64,000 bases of DNA, taken from the NCBI RefSeq assembly GCF_901482445.1, contig NZ_LR590477.1, positions 744,001-808,000 on the forward strand. Direction: 5' to 3'. Each line of letters starts with the position of its first letter. Position 1 is the stretch's first letter. The stretch is from Neisseria lactamica (GTDB lineage Bacteria; Pseudomonadota; Gammaproteobacteria; Burkholderiales; Neisseriaceae). The position numbers and the translations under genes were made by a program. A model generated the notes under the pieces. The model had not been told where the DNA came from, did not search any database, and saw only the letters and a program-made list of their open reading frames with translations. Shown piece after piece: positions 27,067 to 39,300 of this stretch.

Positions 27067-29817
27067 ATGACCGACGCAACCATCCGCAACGACCACAAAT
27101 TCGCCCTCGAAACCCTGCCCGTCAGCCTTGAAGACGAAATGCGCAAAAGCTATCTCGATTACGCCATGAGCGTGATTGTCGGGCGCGCGCTGCCGGACGT
27201 GCGCGACGGTCTCAAACCCGTACACCGCCGCGTGCTGTATGCCATGCACGAGCTGAAAAACAACTGGAATGCCGCCTACAAAAAATCGGCGCGCATTGTC
27301 GGCGACGTCATCGGTAAATACCACCCCCACGGCGATACCGCCGTATACGACACCATCGTCCGTATGGCGCAAAATTTCGCTATGCGCTATGTGCTGATAG
27401 ACGGACAGGGCAACTTCGGATCGGTTGACGGGCTTGCTGCCGCCGCGATGCGTTACACCGAAATCCGTATGGCGAAAATTTCCCACGAAATGCTGGCGGA
27501 TATTGAGGAAGAAACCGTCAATTTCGGTCCGAACTACGACGGCAGCGAACACGAGCCGCTTGTACTGCCGACCCGCTTCCCCGCCCTGCTCGTCAACGGC
27601 TCTTCCGGTATCGCCGTCGGTATGGCGACCAATATCCCGCCGCACAACCTGTCCGACACCGTCAACGCCTGCCTGCGCCTGCTCGATGCACCCGACACCG
27701 AAATCGACGAGCTGATCGACATCATCCAAGCCCCCGACTTCCCGACCGGGGCAACCATCTACGGCTTGAGCGGGGTGCGCGAAGGCTATAAAACCGGCCG
27801 CGGCCGCGTCGTCATCCGAGCCAAGACCCACACCGAACCCATCGGCAAAAACGGCGAACGCGAAGCCATCGTTATCGACGAAATCCCCTATCAGGTCAAC
27901 AAAGCCAAGCTGGTCGAAAAAATCGGCGATTTGGTCCGAGAAAAAACGCTGGAAGGCATTTCCGAGCTCCGCGATGAATCCGACAAATCCGGTATGCGCG
28001 TCGTTATCGAGCTGAAACGCAACGAAAATGCCGAAGTCGTTTTAAACCAACTCTACAAACTCACCCAGCTTCAAGACAGCTTCGGCATCAATATGGTGGT
28101 TTTAGTCGACGGACAACCGCGCCTGTTGAACCTGAAGCAGATTCTGTCCGAATTCCTGCGCCACCGCCGCGAAGTCGTTACCCGGCGCACGCTGTTCCGA
28201 TTGAAGAAGGCACGCCATGAAGGGCATATTGCCGAAGGCAAAGCCGTCGCATTGTCCAATATCGATGAAATCATCAGGCTCATTAAAGAATCGCCCAACG
28301 CAGCCGAGGCCAAAGAAAAACTGCTTTCCCGCTCTTGGCGCAGCAGCCTCGTTGAAGAAATGCTGACGCGTTCCGGCTTGGATTTGGAAATGATGCGTCC
28401 GGAAGGATTGGCGGCAAACATCGGTTTGAAAGAGCAAGGTTATTACCTGAGCGAGATTCAGGCAGATGCTATTTTACGCATGAGCCTGCGAAACCTGACC
28501 GGCCTCGATCGGGAAGAAATTGTCGAAAGCTACAAAAACCTGATGGGTAAAATCATCGACTTTGTGGACATCCTCTCCAAACCCGAACGCATTACCCGAA
28601 TCATCCGCGACGAGCTGGAAGAAATCAAAACCAACTATGGCGATGAAAGGCTCAGCGAAATCAACCCGTTCGGCGGCGACATTGCCGATGAAGACCTGAT
28701 TCCGCAACGCGAAATGGTCGTTACCCTGACCCACGGCGGCTACATTAAAACCCAGCCGACCACCGATTATCAGGCACAACGTCGCGGCGGACGCGGCAAA
28801 CAGGCTGCCGCCACCAAAGACGAAGACTTCATCGAAACCCTGTTCGTTGCGAACACACACGACTATCTGATGTGTTTCACCAATCTCGGCAAGTGCCACT
28901 GGATTAAGGTTTACAAGCTGCCCGAAGGCGGGCGCAACAGCCGCGGCCGTCCGATAAACAACGTCATCCAGTTGGAAGAAGGCGAAAAAGTCAGCGCCAT
29001 CCTCGCCGTGCGCGAATTCCCCGAAGACCAATACGTCTTCTTCGCCACCGCGCAAGGCATCGTGAAAAAAGTCCGGCTTTCCGCCTTTAAAAACGTCCGC
29101 GCCCAAGGCATCAAAGCTATTGCGCTCAAAGAAGGCGATTCCCTGATCGGTGCCGCGCAAACCGGCGGATCGGACGACATTATGCTGTTCTCCAACTTGG
29201 GCAAGGCCATCCGCTTTAACGAATACTGGGAAAAATCCGGCAACGGCGAAGCGGAAGATGCCGACAGCGAAACTTCAGACGGCATCGAAGACGAAAACGC
29301 CGACAGCGAAAACGCCCTGCCGGGCGGCAAATACGGCGTGCGCCCGTCCGGCCGGGGCAGCGGCGGGATGCGCGGTATGCGCCTGCCTGCCGACGGCAAA
29401 ATCGTCAGCCTGATTACCTTCGCCCCCGAAGCCGGAGAAAGCGGTCTGCAAGTATTAACCGCCACCGCCAACGGCTACGGCAAACGCACCCCGATTGCCG
29501 ATTACAGCCGTAAAAATAAAGGCGGACAAGGCAATATCGCCATCAATACCGGCGAACGCAACGGCGATTTGGTTGCCGCAACCTTGGTCGGCGAAACCGA
29601 CGATTTGATGCTGATTACCAGCGGCGGCGTCCTCATCCGCACCAAAGTCGAACAAATCCGCGAAACCGGCCGCGCCGCCGCAGGCGTGAAACTGATTAAT
29701 TTGGACGAAGGCGAAACCTTGGTATCGCTGGAACGTGTTGCCGAAGACGAAGACGAATCCGAACTCTCCGACGCTTCTGTAATTTCCGGCGCAACCGAAC
29801 CGGAAGCCGAGAACTGA
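27067..29817 (+). CDS. gyrA: DNA gyrase subunit A
   Basis: GyrA is the DNA-cleaving subunit of gyrase, which introduces negative supercoils. The 916-residue product has the catalytic tyrosine in AAMRYTEIRM, and the C-terminal GyrA box QRRGGRG. The quinolone-determining region reads YHPHGDTAVYD with Thr91 and Asp95, a fluoroquinolone-susceptible sequence; meningococci carry Thr91 while gonococci carry Ser91. A DUS at 29274-29285 encodes part of an acidic stretch (DADSETSDGIEDENADS) in the C-terminal domain. A DUS-pair terminator follows. Confidence 0.97.
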   Translation: MTDATIRNDHKFALETLPVSLEDEMRKSYLDYAMSVIVGRALPDVRDGLKPVHRRVLYAMHELKNNWNAAYKKSARIVGDVIGKYHPHGDTAVYDTIVRMAQNFAMRYVLIDGQGNFGSVDGLAAAAMRYTEIRMAKISHEMLADIEEETVNFGPNYDGSEHEPLVLPTRFPALLVNGSSGIAVGMATNIPPHNLSDTVNACLRLLDAPDTEIDELIDIIQAPDFPTGATIYGLSGVREGYKTGRGRVVIRAKTHTEPIGKNGEREAIVIDEIPYQVNKAKLVEKIGDLVREKTLEGISELRDESDKSGMRVVIELKRNENAEVVLNQLYKLTQLQDSFGINMVVLVDGQPRLLNLKQILSEFLRHRREVVTRRTLFRLKKARHEGHIAEGKAVALSNIDEIIRLIKESPNAAEAKEKLLSRSWRSSLVEEMLTRSGLDLEMMRPEGLAANIGLKEQGYYLSEIQADAILRMSLRNLTGLDREEIVESYKNLMGKIIDFVDILSKPERITRIIRDELEEIKTNYGDERLSEINPFGGDIADEDLIPQREMVVTLTHGGYIKTQPTTDYQAQRRGGRGKQAAATKDEDFIETLFVANTHDYLMCFTNLGKCHWIKVYKLPEGGRNSRGRPINNVIQLEEGEKVSAILAVREFPEDQYVFFATAQGIVKKVRLSAFKNVRAQGIKAIALKEGDSLIGAAQTGGSDDIMLFSNLGKAIRFNEYWEKSGNGEAEDADSETSDGIEDENADSENALPGGKYGVRPSGRGSGGMRGMRLPADGKIVSLITFAPEAGESGLQVLTATANGYGKRTPIADYSRKNKGGQGNIAINTGERNGDLVAATLVGETDDLMLITSGGVLIRTKVEQIRETGRAAAGVKLINLDEGETLVSLERVAEDEDESELSDASVISGATEPEAEN

Positions 29818-29830
29818 AAATCATCTCCCG

Positions 29831-29856
29831 ATGCCGTCTGAAGATTCAGACGGCAT
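29831..29856 (+). terminator. DUS-pair terminator of gyrA
   Basis: ATGCCGTCTGAA and TTCAGACGGCAT are separated by only two bases, followed by TTTATTTT. Confidence 0.88.
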
Positions 29857-30032
29857 TTATTTTATCCCTCATCCGTCATCCCGCTTCTCGCAATCAAATT
29901 TGAAAACAGCTTCCCGCTTTGAACTTATCAAAACATATTGCATTCTTTTAAAAGGTTATAGAAAAACAACATTGTAAGAATATAAATAATTATTAATAAA
30001 ACAATATGTTAACAGAAAAAAGCGGTCAAATC
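29857..30032. other. AT-rich spacer after gyrA, no gene seen
   Basis: These bases hold AT-rich sequence (AATAAATAATTATTAATAAA near 29980) with no supported coding region. It separates gyrA from the receptor remnant and the autotransporter locus. Confidence 0.5.
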
Positions 30033-30226
30033 CGTTAAAAGCGGCTACGGCGTACGCGACCTCACGCCAACCGGCAGCATTTGGTTAAAGGCAATATGAA
30101 CGCCAACTTTGCCGTCAACAACATCGGCAACAAGAAATACCGTTCACACAGCCAACACTTCCCCGACGGTGTGGCACGCGTACCGCTCTACGAACGCAGC
30201 AGAGAATTCCGAACCACCGCTTCTAA
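30033..30226 (+). pseudogene. Remnant of the 3' end of a TonB-dependent receptor gene
   Basis: In one frame the translation reads NMNANFAVNNIGNKKYRSHSQHF and ends near REFRTTASKIRCF, which resembles the last strands of TonB-dependent outer-membrane receptors (AVNNIGNKKYRSHSQ and a final xREFRxxxSxxF). Upstream the frame appears shifted, as SGYGVRDLTPTGSIWL is read in another frame. No start or plug domain is present. The remnant is likely left by a deletion or rearrangement at this locus. Recognition is by the short C-terminal pattern only. Confidence 0.5.
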
Positions 30227-30301
30227 AATCCGCTGTTTTGAAGCAATACCGTCTGAAGGCCCTTTCAGACGGCATAGGTTGAAAATGCGGCACACCCAAA
30301 T

Positions 30302-30327
30302 AAAAAGGGCGGCAAATCTCGCCGCCC
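30302..30327 (-). terminator. Terminator of the trimeric autotransporter gene
   Basis: GGGCGGC and GCCGCCC form a seven-pair stem with loop AAATCTC; on the minus strand it is followed by five T. It lies 51 bases beyond the stop at 30378. A DUS pair at 30247-30274 follows. Confidence 0.85.
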
Positions 30328-30377
30328 TTCCCTTCAACCCTTCCGCCTGCCCAAACAGCAGACAGGCGAAAAAGCCC

Positions 30378-33300
30378 TTACCACTGATAACCGACAGATG
30401 CGGAAGCACCGAAATGGCCGCGCGAATTGCCGGAAGCCGTGCCTTTGATAATCCAATTTCCGCCGTCGGAAATGCTCGAGTAGCCGATGGCGTAACCGGC
30501 TTCGCCGCGATAAGTGCCGCCGCCGATCGCCATCATACTCTTGCCGGGCAAATAGGCCTGAACCAAACCTGCGGTTGCAATCGCTTGGGCGATGCCCGCA
30601 CGCGCGTTGCCGTCCACATTGTCGATGCGGTTGTTCAAGTTTTGCGCCACGCCTTTAAGTTGTGCAACGTTTGTAACATCCCCCTCTTTAACGCCCGGGG
30701 CGACATTGGTAATGCGGACGGGTTTGTTGTCCTTCTTACTGCCGACATTCAATGCGTCCCCATCCACGCTCAAAGTGGGCGCATCCGCCCCCACACCGAG
30801 CGAAACGCTGGAAAACTGCGGCGCCATCGAAGTGGCAATCTCGATATTTTTACCGTTGCGGGTAATCTCGATGTTGTTGCCGGCATCAATGTTGACGGTT
30901 TCATCCATCTTTACCTTGCTCGGCGAAACATTGCCGCTGATGACTTTGCCCGAAGAACCTTTAACTACTTTGGAATCCAAATTCCAACCGCTGTTTTGCA
31001 GCTGATCGACGTTTACGGCATCGTCCGGTTTCTGACCCCAAGCAACATTGGTAATGACCGTACCGCCGATACCTTTGTCCAAACCGTTGTCTTTCAGGTA
31101 TTTGTCTTTCGCTTCAACCCGTGCAACTTCTGCTGCGGCTTTTTGAGCGGCTTCGATAACGGCTTGAGGCTGACCTTTCAGCTCTTTGGCAATCTTGTCG
31201 GCAGCATCTTTGGCATATTGGTCCTGCTGCTTGGACAATGCGTCTTTCTGATCGGCAGTCAGCGCGGTATCGTCGGAACGTTTCGCAAGCGGCGTATAAC
31301 GGTCGCCCTTGTTCTCAGGGTCCATGCCGGCAGACTGGCGGACTTTCGCCGGATCGACTTTAGGCTGGGTCTTGTCGGCAGTACCGTCGGCTTTGCTGAG
31401 ATACCAGTTGCCGTCTGCATCTTTAACCACTTTATTGCCGTTTTCATCGACAGCGGAAATCTGGCTTATCGGCAACTCGGCATCTACTCTGATGTAGGTG
31501 TTGGTTACAGTCTTACCGTCTTTGTCGACTTCCTCAACCGTTGCCGCTTTAACGACGGTATTGTTGCCGTTGGCAAAGTGTACATTGTCGTCAGGATTCA
31601 CTTTTTCCGGCTTGCCCGCATCCAGCGCGTATTTGCTGTCGCCGAATGCCGCATCCGCTTTGGCTTTTTCTGCCAATCCAACGTTCCAGCCGGATTTGTT
31701 GATTGCATTGGCGACCGTATTGCCGGTTACAAAACCCGAGCCGCCATTGTCTGCCGCTTTAATATCCGCAGCGGGAATTTCCGTATCCGTCTTCGGTTTC
31801 CCGTTTTCATCGCGCTCATAGTATTTGCCGTCAATGATGACCGCGTGAACTTTCGAGCCGTCGTTTTTGGTTATCTCGACTTTGTTGGTAACCTTGCCTT
31901 CTTTGGCAGACACGGTAATCACACGTGTGCCGTCGGCGGCGGTGCTTCCGCGCACCTCAATGCCGTTGCCGCCTTTGAAGTCGACCTTGTTGGCGTTCTT
32001 CACGACATCGGTGTAGCCGTTGCCGTCTTTGGTCGATACCACCCAGCCCATATTTTGCAAATCGCCTACGGTTGCGGCGGCGTTCTTGTTCACCGGTGCA
32101 GCTTTTGTACCTGCCAAATCAATCAGTTTTTCCGTTTTCGACTCTGCCGGCTTACCGTCCGCCTTTTTATCGCCGTTCGGTTTGGTGCTTACTTCGCTTG
32201 TATTCAACACCGATGCCACGCCGACAAGTTGGGCTGGTTTGCCGTCTGAAGAGATTTTCAGTGCCGTTTCCGGTTCTTTTCCTGTTTCGTTGTTGCTTGC
32301 GTTTACGGCTTTTTCCGTCGTCAGGCTGACCGGTTTTTTACCGTCTTCATCTTTACCGATTTTCACGGTTGCAAACTCAACATCGTCTTTGGTCGCATAA
32401 GTGACTTTGCCGCCCGCATCCTGTTTCACGGTCAGATTTTTACCTGCAACCATCTCAACGGTTTTACCCGGATTGATGACTTCCCCGTCGTTCTTCAGGG
32501 TATTGTCGGCAGTCAGATTGTCGGCGGCGACAGTGGCGGAAGTTTTCAGCGTAAAGCCGGAATTGTTAATCATATCCGCAACATTTTGGGCAGTTGCCAC
32601 TTTGTTCAAACCTGCCTCATCTGCCGCTTTATTTGCAGTATCAAGTTTAGTTTGAGCCGCTTTCTTAGCCTGTTCATCTCCTGCTTTCGCCAATTCATCT
32701 TGAGCATCTTTGATTGCTTTCGATAAATCCGCAGCATTAGCAACCGGACCTGCAACTTTACCCGTAGCTTTACCGTCTTTGGTTTCCGCAGTGATTACAC
32801 CCGTATCCACATCCACCTTCACCCGGCTTTCCTTGCCGTCGGTTTCGATGCTGACCGTCGTTCCCTTGCCGTTTACAAAGTTCACGGTGTCATACGCCCT
32901 GACAAAATCAACCGCGTTTCCGTTGCCCTTCAGGTTCCAGCCGCTGTTTAAGATGTCGCCCACAGTGGCGGCGTTGTTCGCATTCACATTGCCGTCCGCC
33001 GTACCGATTGTCGGGGCGGATTGCGATTTGCTTGCCGGATTGCCGGCATCCGCCGTGTTGCGTGTTTCAGGGAGGTTTGATTTGACATTCGACAAAGTGG
33101 TCGGAGATGTCGTGCCGTTCGCGCCGTTGACCGAAACGATTACGTCGCCTGCCGGCACTTCGTCTCCCGTACCGTCGGCATTCGGATAAAACTTGGTTTC
33201 CGTCTTGCCGCCATTGGTTACGGTTTTCGGATAGACTTTTGTTCCGTCTTTCTTGGTATATTCCACGGGTTTGACCGAATTGTTCGTCGCAAGCTGGTGA

Positions 33301-36300
33301 TCCACGCCCACCGTAATGGTGCGGACATTGCCCTCCGTTTTACCGGAAACGGTAACGCCCGACGCGCCCACGAATTTCACTTCTTCGGCATTTTTTACCT
33401 GCGCGTTGTAAGTCTCGGCGGGATTGTCTGTTTTCTTATCGGCAGAAAGCACCCAGCCCATACCGCGCAAGTCGCCCACGGTGGCGGCGGTATTGTCGCC
33501 CACTGTCGGAGTGCCTGTAGCCGGTTTGCTTAAATCAACCAAGCCTGTTTGTGGCGTATCTTTGTTGCCAACTTGAGGATAAGTCGCTAAACCGCTAGTT
33601 ACGCCTGTAATACTCACCGGTTGAGCCGCACCACCTGCCGCAGCGGGTTGTTTGCTTAAGTCCAAACCGTTTGCAGTCGGCGCGATATTGACGGTGTTGC
33701 CGCCTTTTTTCAGAGTTACGCCTTCAAATTCCGGTTTTTCGACGGTGGCAAACGTGAAGTTTTTACCGTCACGTTTGACGCGCAGGTTTTTGCCTGCCGT
33801 CAGCGTCAACGCGTCGCCCGCGCCCATCTCTGCGCCATCGTCGTTGGTGGTTTTACCCTTATCGCTGACAGTGGCGGTTTGGTCGTTGTCCGCCTTCGCA
33901 TACCATTTCGCGCTGTTGACGGCATTGGCGACGCTTTCCACCGTGGCGAGCTTGCTTCCGTCGCCGTCTTTGGCTTTAAGCTGCCCTTTTTTCTTGCCGT
34001 TTGCATCGGCGGTTACGGCTTCGGTTTCGCCCGTTACAGCTGTAACTTTGCCGTCGTCGCCCACTTTGATGGTCGTGCCATCGGCTTTGACATCGTATTT
34101 CACGCTGACGGTATCGGGGTTACCGTCCTTGCCTTGCTTAACTTCCACATTGGCAACCGTGCCGTTGCCGTTTTCGTAATTGACGGCATCGCCCGGGTTG
34201 ATCAATTGGGTTTTGTTTGCGTCGGTTGCCGCCTTGCCGTCGATTTTGGTCGCATTGGTTTTCCATCCCGACTGATTGATGGCGTTTGCCACATCGCCGG
34301 TTTTTGCCACTTTGTCCCCTGCTTTAGGGTCGGTGCTTGCCTTTCCGTTTGTGCCGACGACAACCTTGCCGTCCGTCGTCGTGATGCTGCCGGCTTCGTT
34401 TATGGCGGTAATGGTAACGACTGCGCCTTTGCCGCCTTCTTTGGCAACAACGGTAACATCCGTCGTCGCCTTATTGCCGCTGACAAAGTCCACGGTGTCG
34501 TAGGTGCGGACGAAATCGACGTTTTCGACCTCGCCGCCCGCCTGTTTCGCGCCCCGGATGTTCCAGCCGGCATTTAACACATCTTGAACGCTGGCGGCGC
34601 GGTGATAATCGGCGGCATTAATGTTGGCGGTAATGTTCGTGGTCGGGCTGCCCGCCAAGGTGTCGTGCAGGGTCGGCTTGATACCGTTCAGATAGACCGG
34701 TGCTTTGTTGTTTATCGAGCCGTCGGCGGCGGTTTCCGTACCGGCGAGGGTCAGACCGTTCGCACCACTTGCGATATTGACTTTCGCCCCATCTTTGCCG
34801 ATGCTCAGCGTGTTTTCCACATTGGCGGTTTCAACCGTAATGTCCTTCGCCAAGGCAAAGGTAATGTTGCCGTCGTCGCGTTTGACACGCAGGTTTTTGC
34901 CCGCTTTCAGGTTCAACGTGTCGCCCGCCTTGACCGCCGTGCCTTTATCGTTTTTGGTCGGCGTGTCCACGCTGTCGTCCGTATTTTCCACTTTGGCAAT
35001 CCACGCCGCGCTGTTGATTGCATCCGCAACGTTTTTCACTGTGGCAATTTCGGAAGCGGCGCGGGTTTCTGCCTCCGCCTGTGTTTCCGTCGTGCCGTCT
35101 GCCTTGGTTTTTGGAGTAACGGTTACCTTGCCGCGATTGATGGTTTGGTCTTCGCCTCCATTTGCTGCGGCAATCGCGCCTGTATTGACTTTTACGCCGT
35201 CTTTGCCGACCGTAAGCGTTTTATCGGCGGCTTTCACGGCAATACCGTCCGTCGTGGTCTCAATGCCGTCTGAAACCTTGACATTCACGCCGTTTGCGCC
35301 GACTTCCAAAGATTTGTCGGCAGCTTTGACGCTGTATTTCACGGTCGATATTTTGCCGTCTTTGGATACGCCGACGGATACGCTCGTGCCGTTGCCTTCG
35401 TCGAAGTTTACGGTATCGTAGGCTTTGACAAAATCTTTTGGCGCGCCTTTTTCTTGGATGTTCCAACCTGCATTCAATACATCGCCTACGGTTGCCGCAT
35501 TGGTTTCGGTAAGTGCGGTCGGTTTTGTTGCTGAAGTTGTCGGCGCGTCCGTACCGGTTTTCGCGCCGTCAAGGTTGCCGGCTACATTGGTAATCGTATT
35601 GCCGCCGTTGTTTAAGCCGTTTTCGGTCAATGAAACGGGTTGCTTGCCTGCAGTTGCCGAAGTAATGGTTATGCCTGCATTGGTAAGTTTGGTGGTCGGC
35701 GCATTTTTGCCTGTGCCTTTAAACTCTGCACTGGTCAGGTTAATTAATTCAGGATTCAGGCTGTAAATTACTTTACCGTCCGCTTCCTGTTTCACGGTTA
35801 AGTTTTTACCCGCGACCATTTCAACGGTTTTGCCCGACTTGATGACTTCGCTGCCTGCCGATGCGGTATCTTTCTTGCCGTCGGCAGCGGCGGAAGTTTT
35901 CAGCGTAAAGCCGGAATTGTTGATCATATCCGCAACGTTTTTAGCCGTGGCAACGCCTTTATCATCCAAAGCCTTATTTAATGCCGTTTCGGCATCTTTG
36001 ACTTTTTTCTCAGCCTCTTTCTTCTGTTCATCTGTCGCATCTTTAGGCAATGCGACCAACTCGTCTTTCGCAGTTTTTAATGCGTCTTGAAGTTTGGAAT
36101 CAGTTGACGGCGCAATCACAGAACCGTCGGTGCTTGAAACCAGCTTGGCAGTTTTAACATCAGGCACTTCCACATCAACGGTAATGGTGCGCACGCCGTT
36201 CTCGGTTTTACCCGATACTTTGGCGGCGTTTGTGCCGACAAATTTCACTTCGTCCGCATTTCTCACAACATCGTTGTATGACTTATCTTCTGCACCAGTC

Positions 36301-39300
36301 GCTTTATCTGACGAAACTTTCCAGCCCATATTTGCCAAATCGCGCACAGTGGCGGCAGAGTTTAGTATGTTATTGTCTAATTCTGTTTGACCGTGAGCTG
36401 TTCCTAAATTAACTAATTTCGGTTGGTTTGCCGGCGTGGTGCCGTCCGGTGCGCTTGTAACCGTTGTTGTCTTCAACACCGAACCCACGCCTGTAATCTG
36501 CGTCGGTTTCGCATCTGTGCCTGTACCGCTGCTGATATTCAACGCCGTCGTCGGGGCTGTCTGATTATTATCGGCAGTTGTTGCCGCTTCGGTTGTCAGG
36601 CTGACCGGTTTTTTGCCGTTTGCCGCCGTGTCCTCTGCGCCCACTTTCACAGAATCAAACGATACGTCTTTATCCGTTGCAAAGGTGAAGTTTTTACCAT
36701 CACGTTTGACACGCAGGTTTTTGCCTGCCGTAAAGGTTACTTCATCGCCTGCGGCAATACCTTCGCCTGTTGTGTCATTGGTTTTATCCGTATCCGTAAT
36801 CTCTGTATTTGTGTTGGTCGCTTTAGCCATCCATTTTGCAGAGTTGACGGCACTTGCCACCGCATCGACTGTCGCCAGCTTGCCTTTATCAGCTTCAGCA
36901 GGACGTACTTGACCAACTTTTTCACCAGTGGCTTTATTCTTATCTGTAACCGTTTCTATCGTTCCTGTAACAGCCTTCACTGTGCCGTCTGTGCCGACAG
37001 TGATTGTTTTATTGTCGGTATTGACCTTAATGCCGTTTGAAGACACGGTAATCGATTTGTCGGCAGGTTTGACGGTAATGTTGCCGCCAGTGTCCTTATC
37101 CAGACCGTTACCCAACTTCACATCGTATTTCACGTTGACGTTGCCGTTTTCTTTGCCGTTTGCACCTTTATCTTTTTCAATAGTTACGGTTGTGCCACTA
37201 CCATCCAAGAAATTCACTTGCTCGCTTGGATTGATGGTGTCAACTTCAGTTTTGGCATTTCCTGCAACTTTCCAACCGCTTGCTTTTAATTGGCTTACGT
37301 TTACAGCATCGTTGCCATCGCTACCGTTAGCTACGTTGGTGATTTTGGTCGGGCTTGTGCCATCCGCGTTAGTAACTTTTAAGTTATCACCATCGTTGGT
37401 GATTTTCGGGCCGTTGTTACCGATCTGAACGGTTGTAAACACAGGATTATCTACTGTTTTAAAGGTAAATTTATTCGCTGTGCTGTGATCGATTTCAATG
37501 TTTTTGCCTGCATCAAAAGTAACTTTGGTGCCGGCTTTCACATTGTCTTCCGTACCATTTTCGCCATTGCCTGAAGCCACCGCTTTCCAATAGACTTCAT
37601 TAATCGCTTCCGCTACATTTTGAGCCGTAACAACCTTGTTCTCTTCCTTCGCTAACGCCGCTTTCGCATCCGTTAATGCTTTTTGTTTCGCTATATCTGT
37701 TGGGTTAGCAGTCGCCTCTCTCTCCGCTTCTGTTACTGCCTCTTTTAATGCCTTAACATCCGGTGCAACCACCTTGCCAGCAGTTGTCGTCAAATCGGCT
37801 TTATCAATATCAAACTTGATTTCGCTACGTTTTCCCCCTGCATCCGTTGTCACCGTTACAGTCGTACCATTCCCATCCACAAATGCGACTTTATCACCCG
37901 GGTGAACGAGATCTTTGTCGGTTGTACCTTGTTGTAATGTCCAACCGCTTGCGTTGATAGAATCCGCCACGTTTTGTACGGTGGCAATTTGGTTTGCTCC
38001 GGCGGCAACGAAGGCTTTCTTCGCAGTATCAAATTCCTCTTTTTTCTTGTTTAAATCGCTATTTGCCACATCATAAGCATCTTTTGCCGTATTGCGTACT
38101 GTCTCGGCTTTATTTTTTTCTTGTTCTAACACAGACACTTGGGTTTGACGCTCTGTCAATGTTGCCTGTTGGTGAGCCAATTTTTGCGTGCGTTGATCCA
38201 CAACAAACTGAGTGCTTTCTACCTTCTCGTTGGCTTTATGCAGTACACTTTGTTTTGTAACGTCACTTGGGTTGCTAGCTACATCCGCCTGTGCTCTTGC
38301 AAGTGCGGCTTTGTCTGTTGCTAATATGCTTTGTGCTGCCTGTAACTCTTGCTGTGTTGTTGCAATATCGGCTTGTATTGCTTCAACTGCCTCTTTTCCT
38401 TTGGTTAAGGCAGTATCCGCTGCCAAATACGCTAATTCTGTTTGTTGATACGCATCGTTTTTCTCACGCCATTCTTTTTGGCTGGCAACCAATGCCGTTT
38501 CAGCAGCATTCATCGCTGTTGTAACCGTTGCATTGTTTGCTTTGGTGGTGTTGTTTGGCGTCTTCATCGTACCATCAGGATTTGCCGTCACTTCCCCCGT
38601 GGTAACTTTCAAACCAACAGGGGAAACCGACAAGGTGCTGTTCACTTCTTTTACATCAAATGTAACATTTGCACCTGCCGGTTGTTTTTTAATCTCCGCA
38701 GCAGACACTTTTTGTGCACCAGCATTCAACTTACCATCGGTAAAATCGCTTGCCTTATAGAAATCACTCCCAATTTTGACCAGCTTATTGCCCTTTGTGT
38801 CTTCTGCTTGATTAATTTCAGCAATATTAACCGCTGTGCCCAAGCCATCTAGGAAATTCACACGGCCATTGCTACCAATGTTAGACAAGCGGAATTTATT
38901 ATTGCCGCCCACTTGCCAACCGTTAGTAATGGTTTGAGAAAGTGAACGGGTGATCGCATTTAACTGCGAACCATTGACCGCATCGGTGGAATCTTCCGCC
39001 ACACGACCTGCCGCCACGTTTTTCAACTGGCGTTCCGCACCCGGTGTACCAAAGGAAACCACATCCCCTTCAGACGTGTTAATACCACCCGCCCATCTGA
39101 AGGTGTATTTTGCCTTCGCCGAACCGGTTTCAACCACGTTGCCATCTTCATCGTAAGAAATATCCGTTTGACGTGTACCTTTGCTCACCTCATCAGCCAC
39201 GGCACCCGTACCAATCGCCACCGAATTTTGCATGCCGGCGTGCGCACCCGTACCCAATGCCATTGAACCAAGTGCATCTGCCCGTGCACCCGTACCAATC

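Noticed and set aside
30081..32249. 722-residue plus-strand frame across the autotransporter 3' region
   Set aside because: It is antisense to the repetitive autotransporter gene; apart from the first 45 residues (a receptor remnant) it has no recognisable protein pattern.
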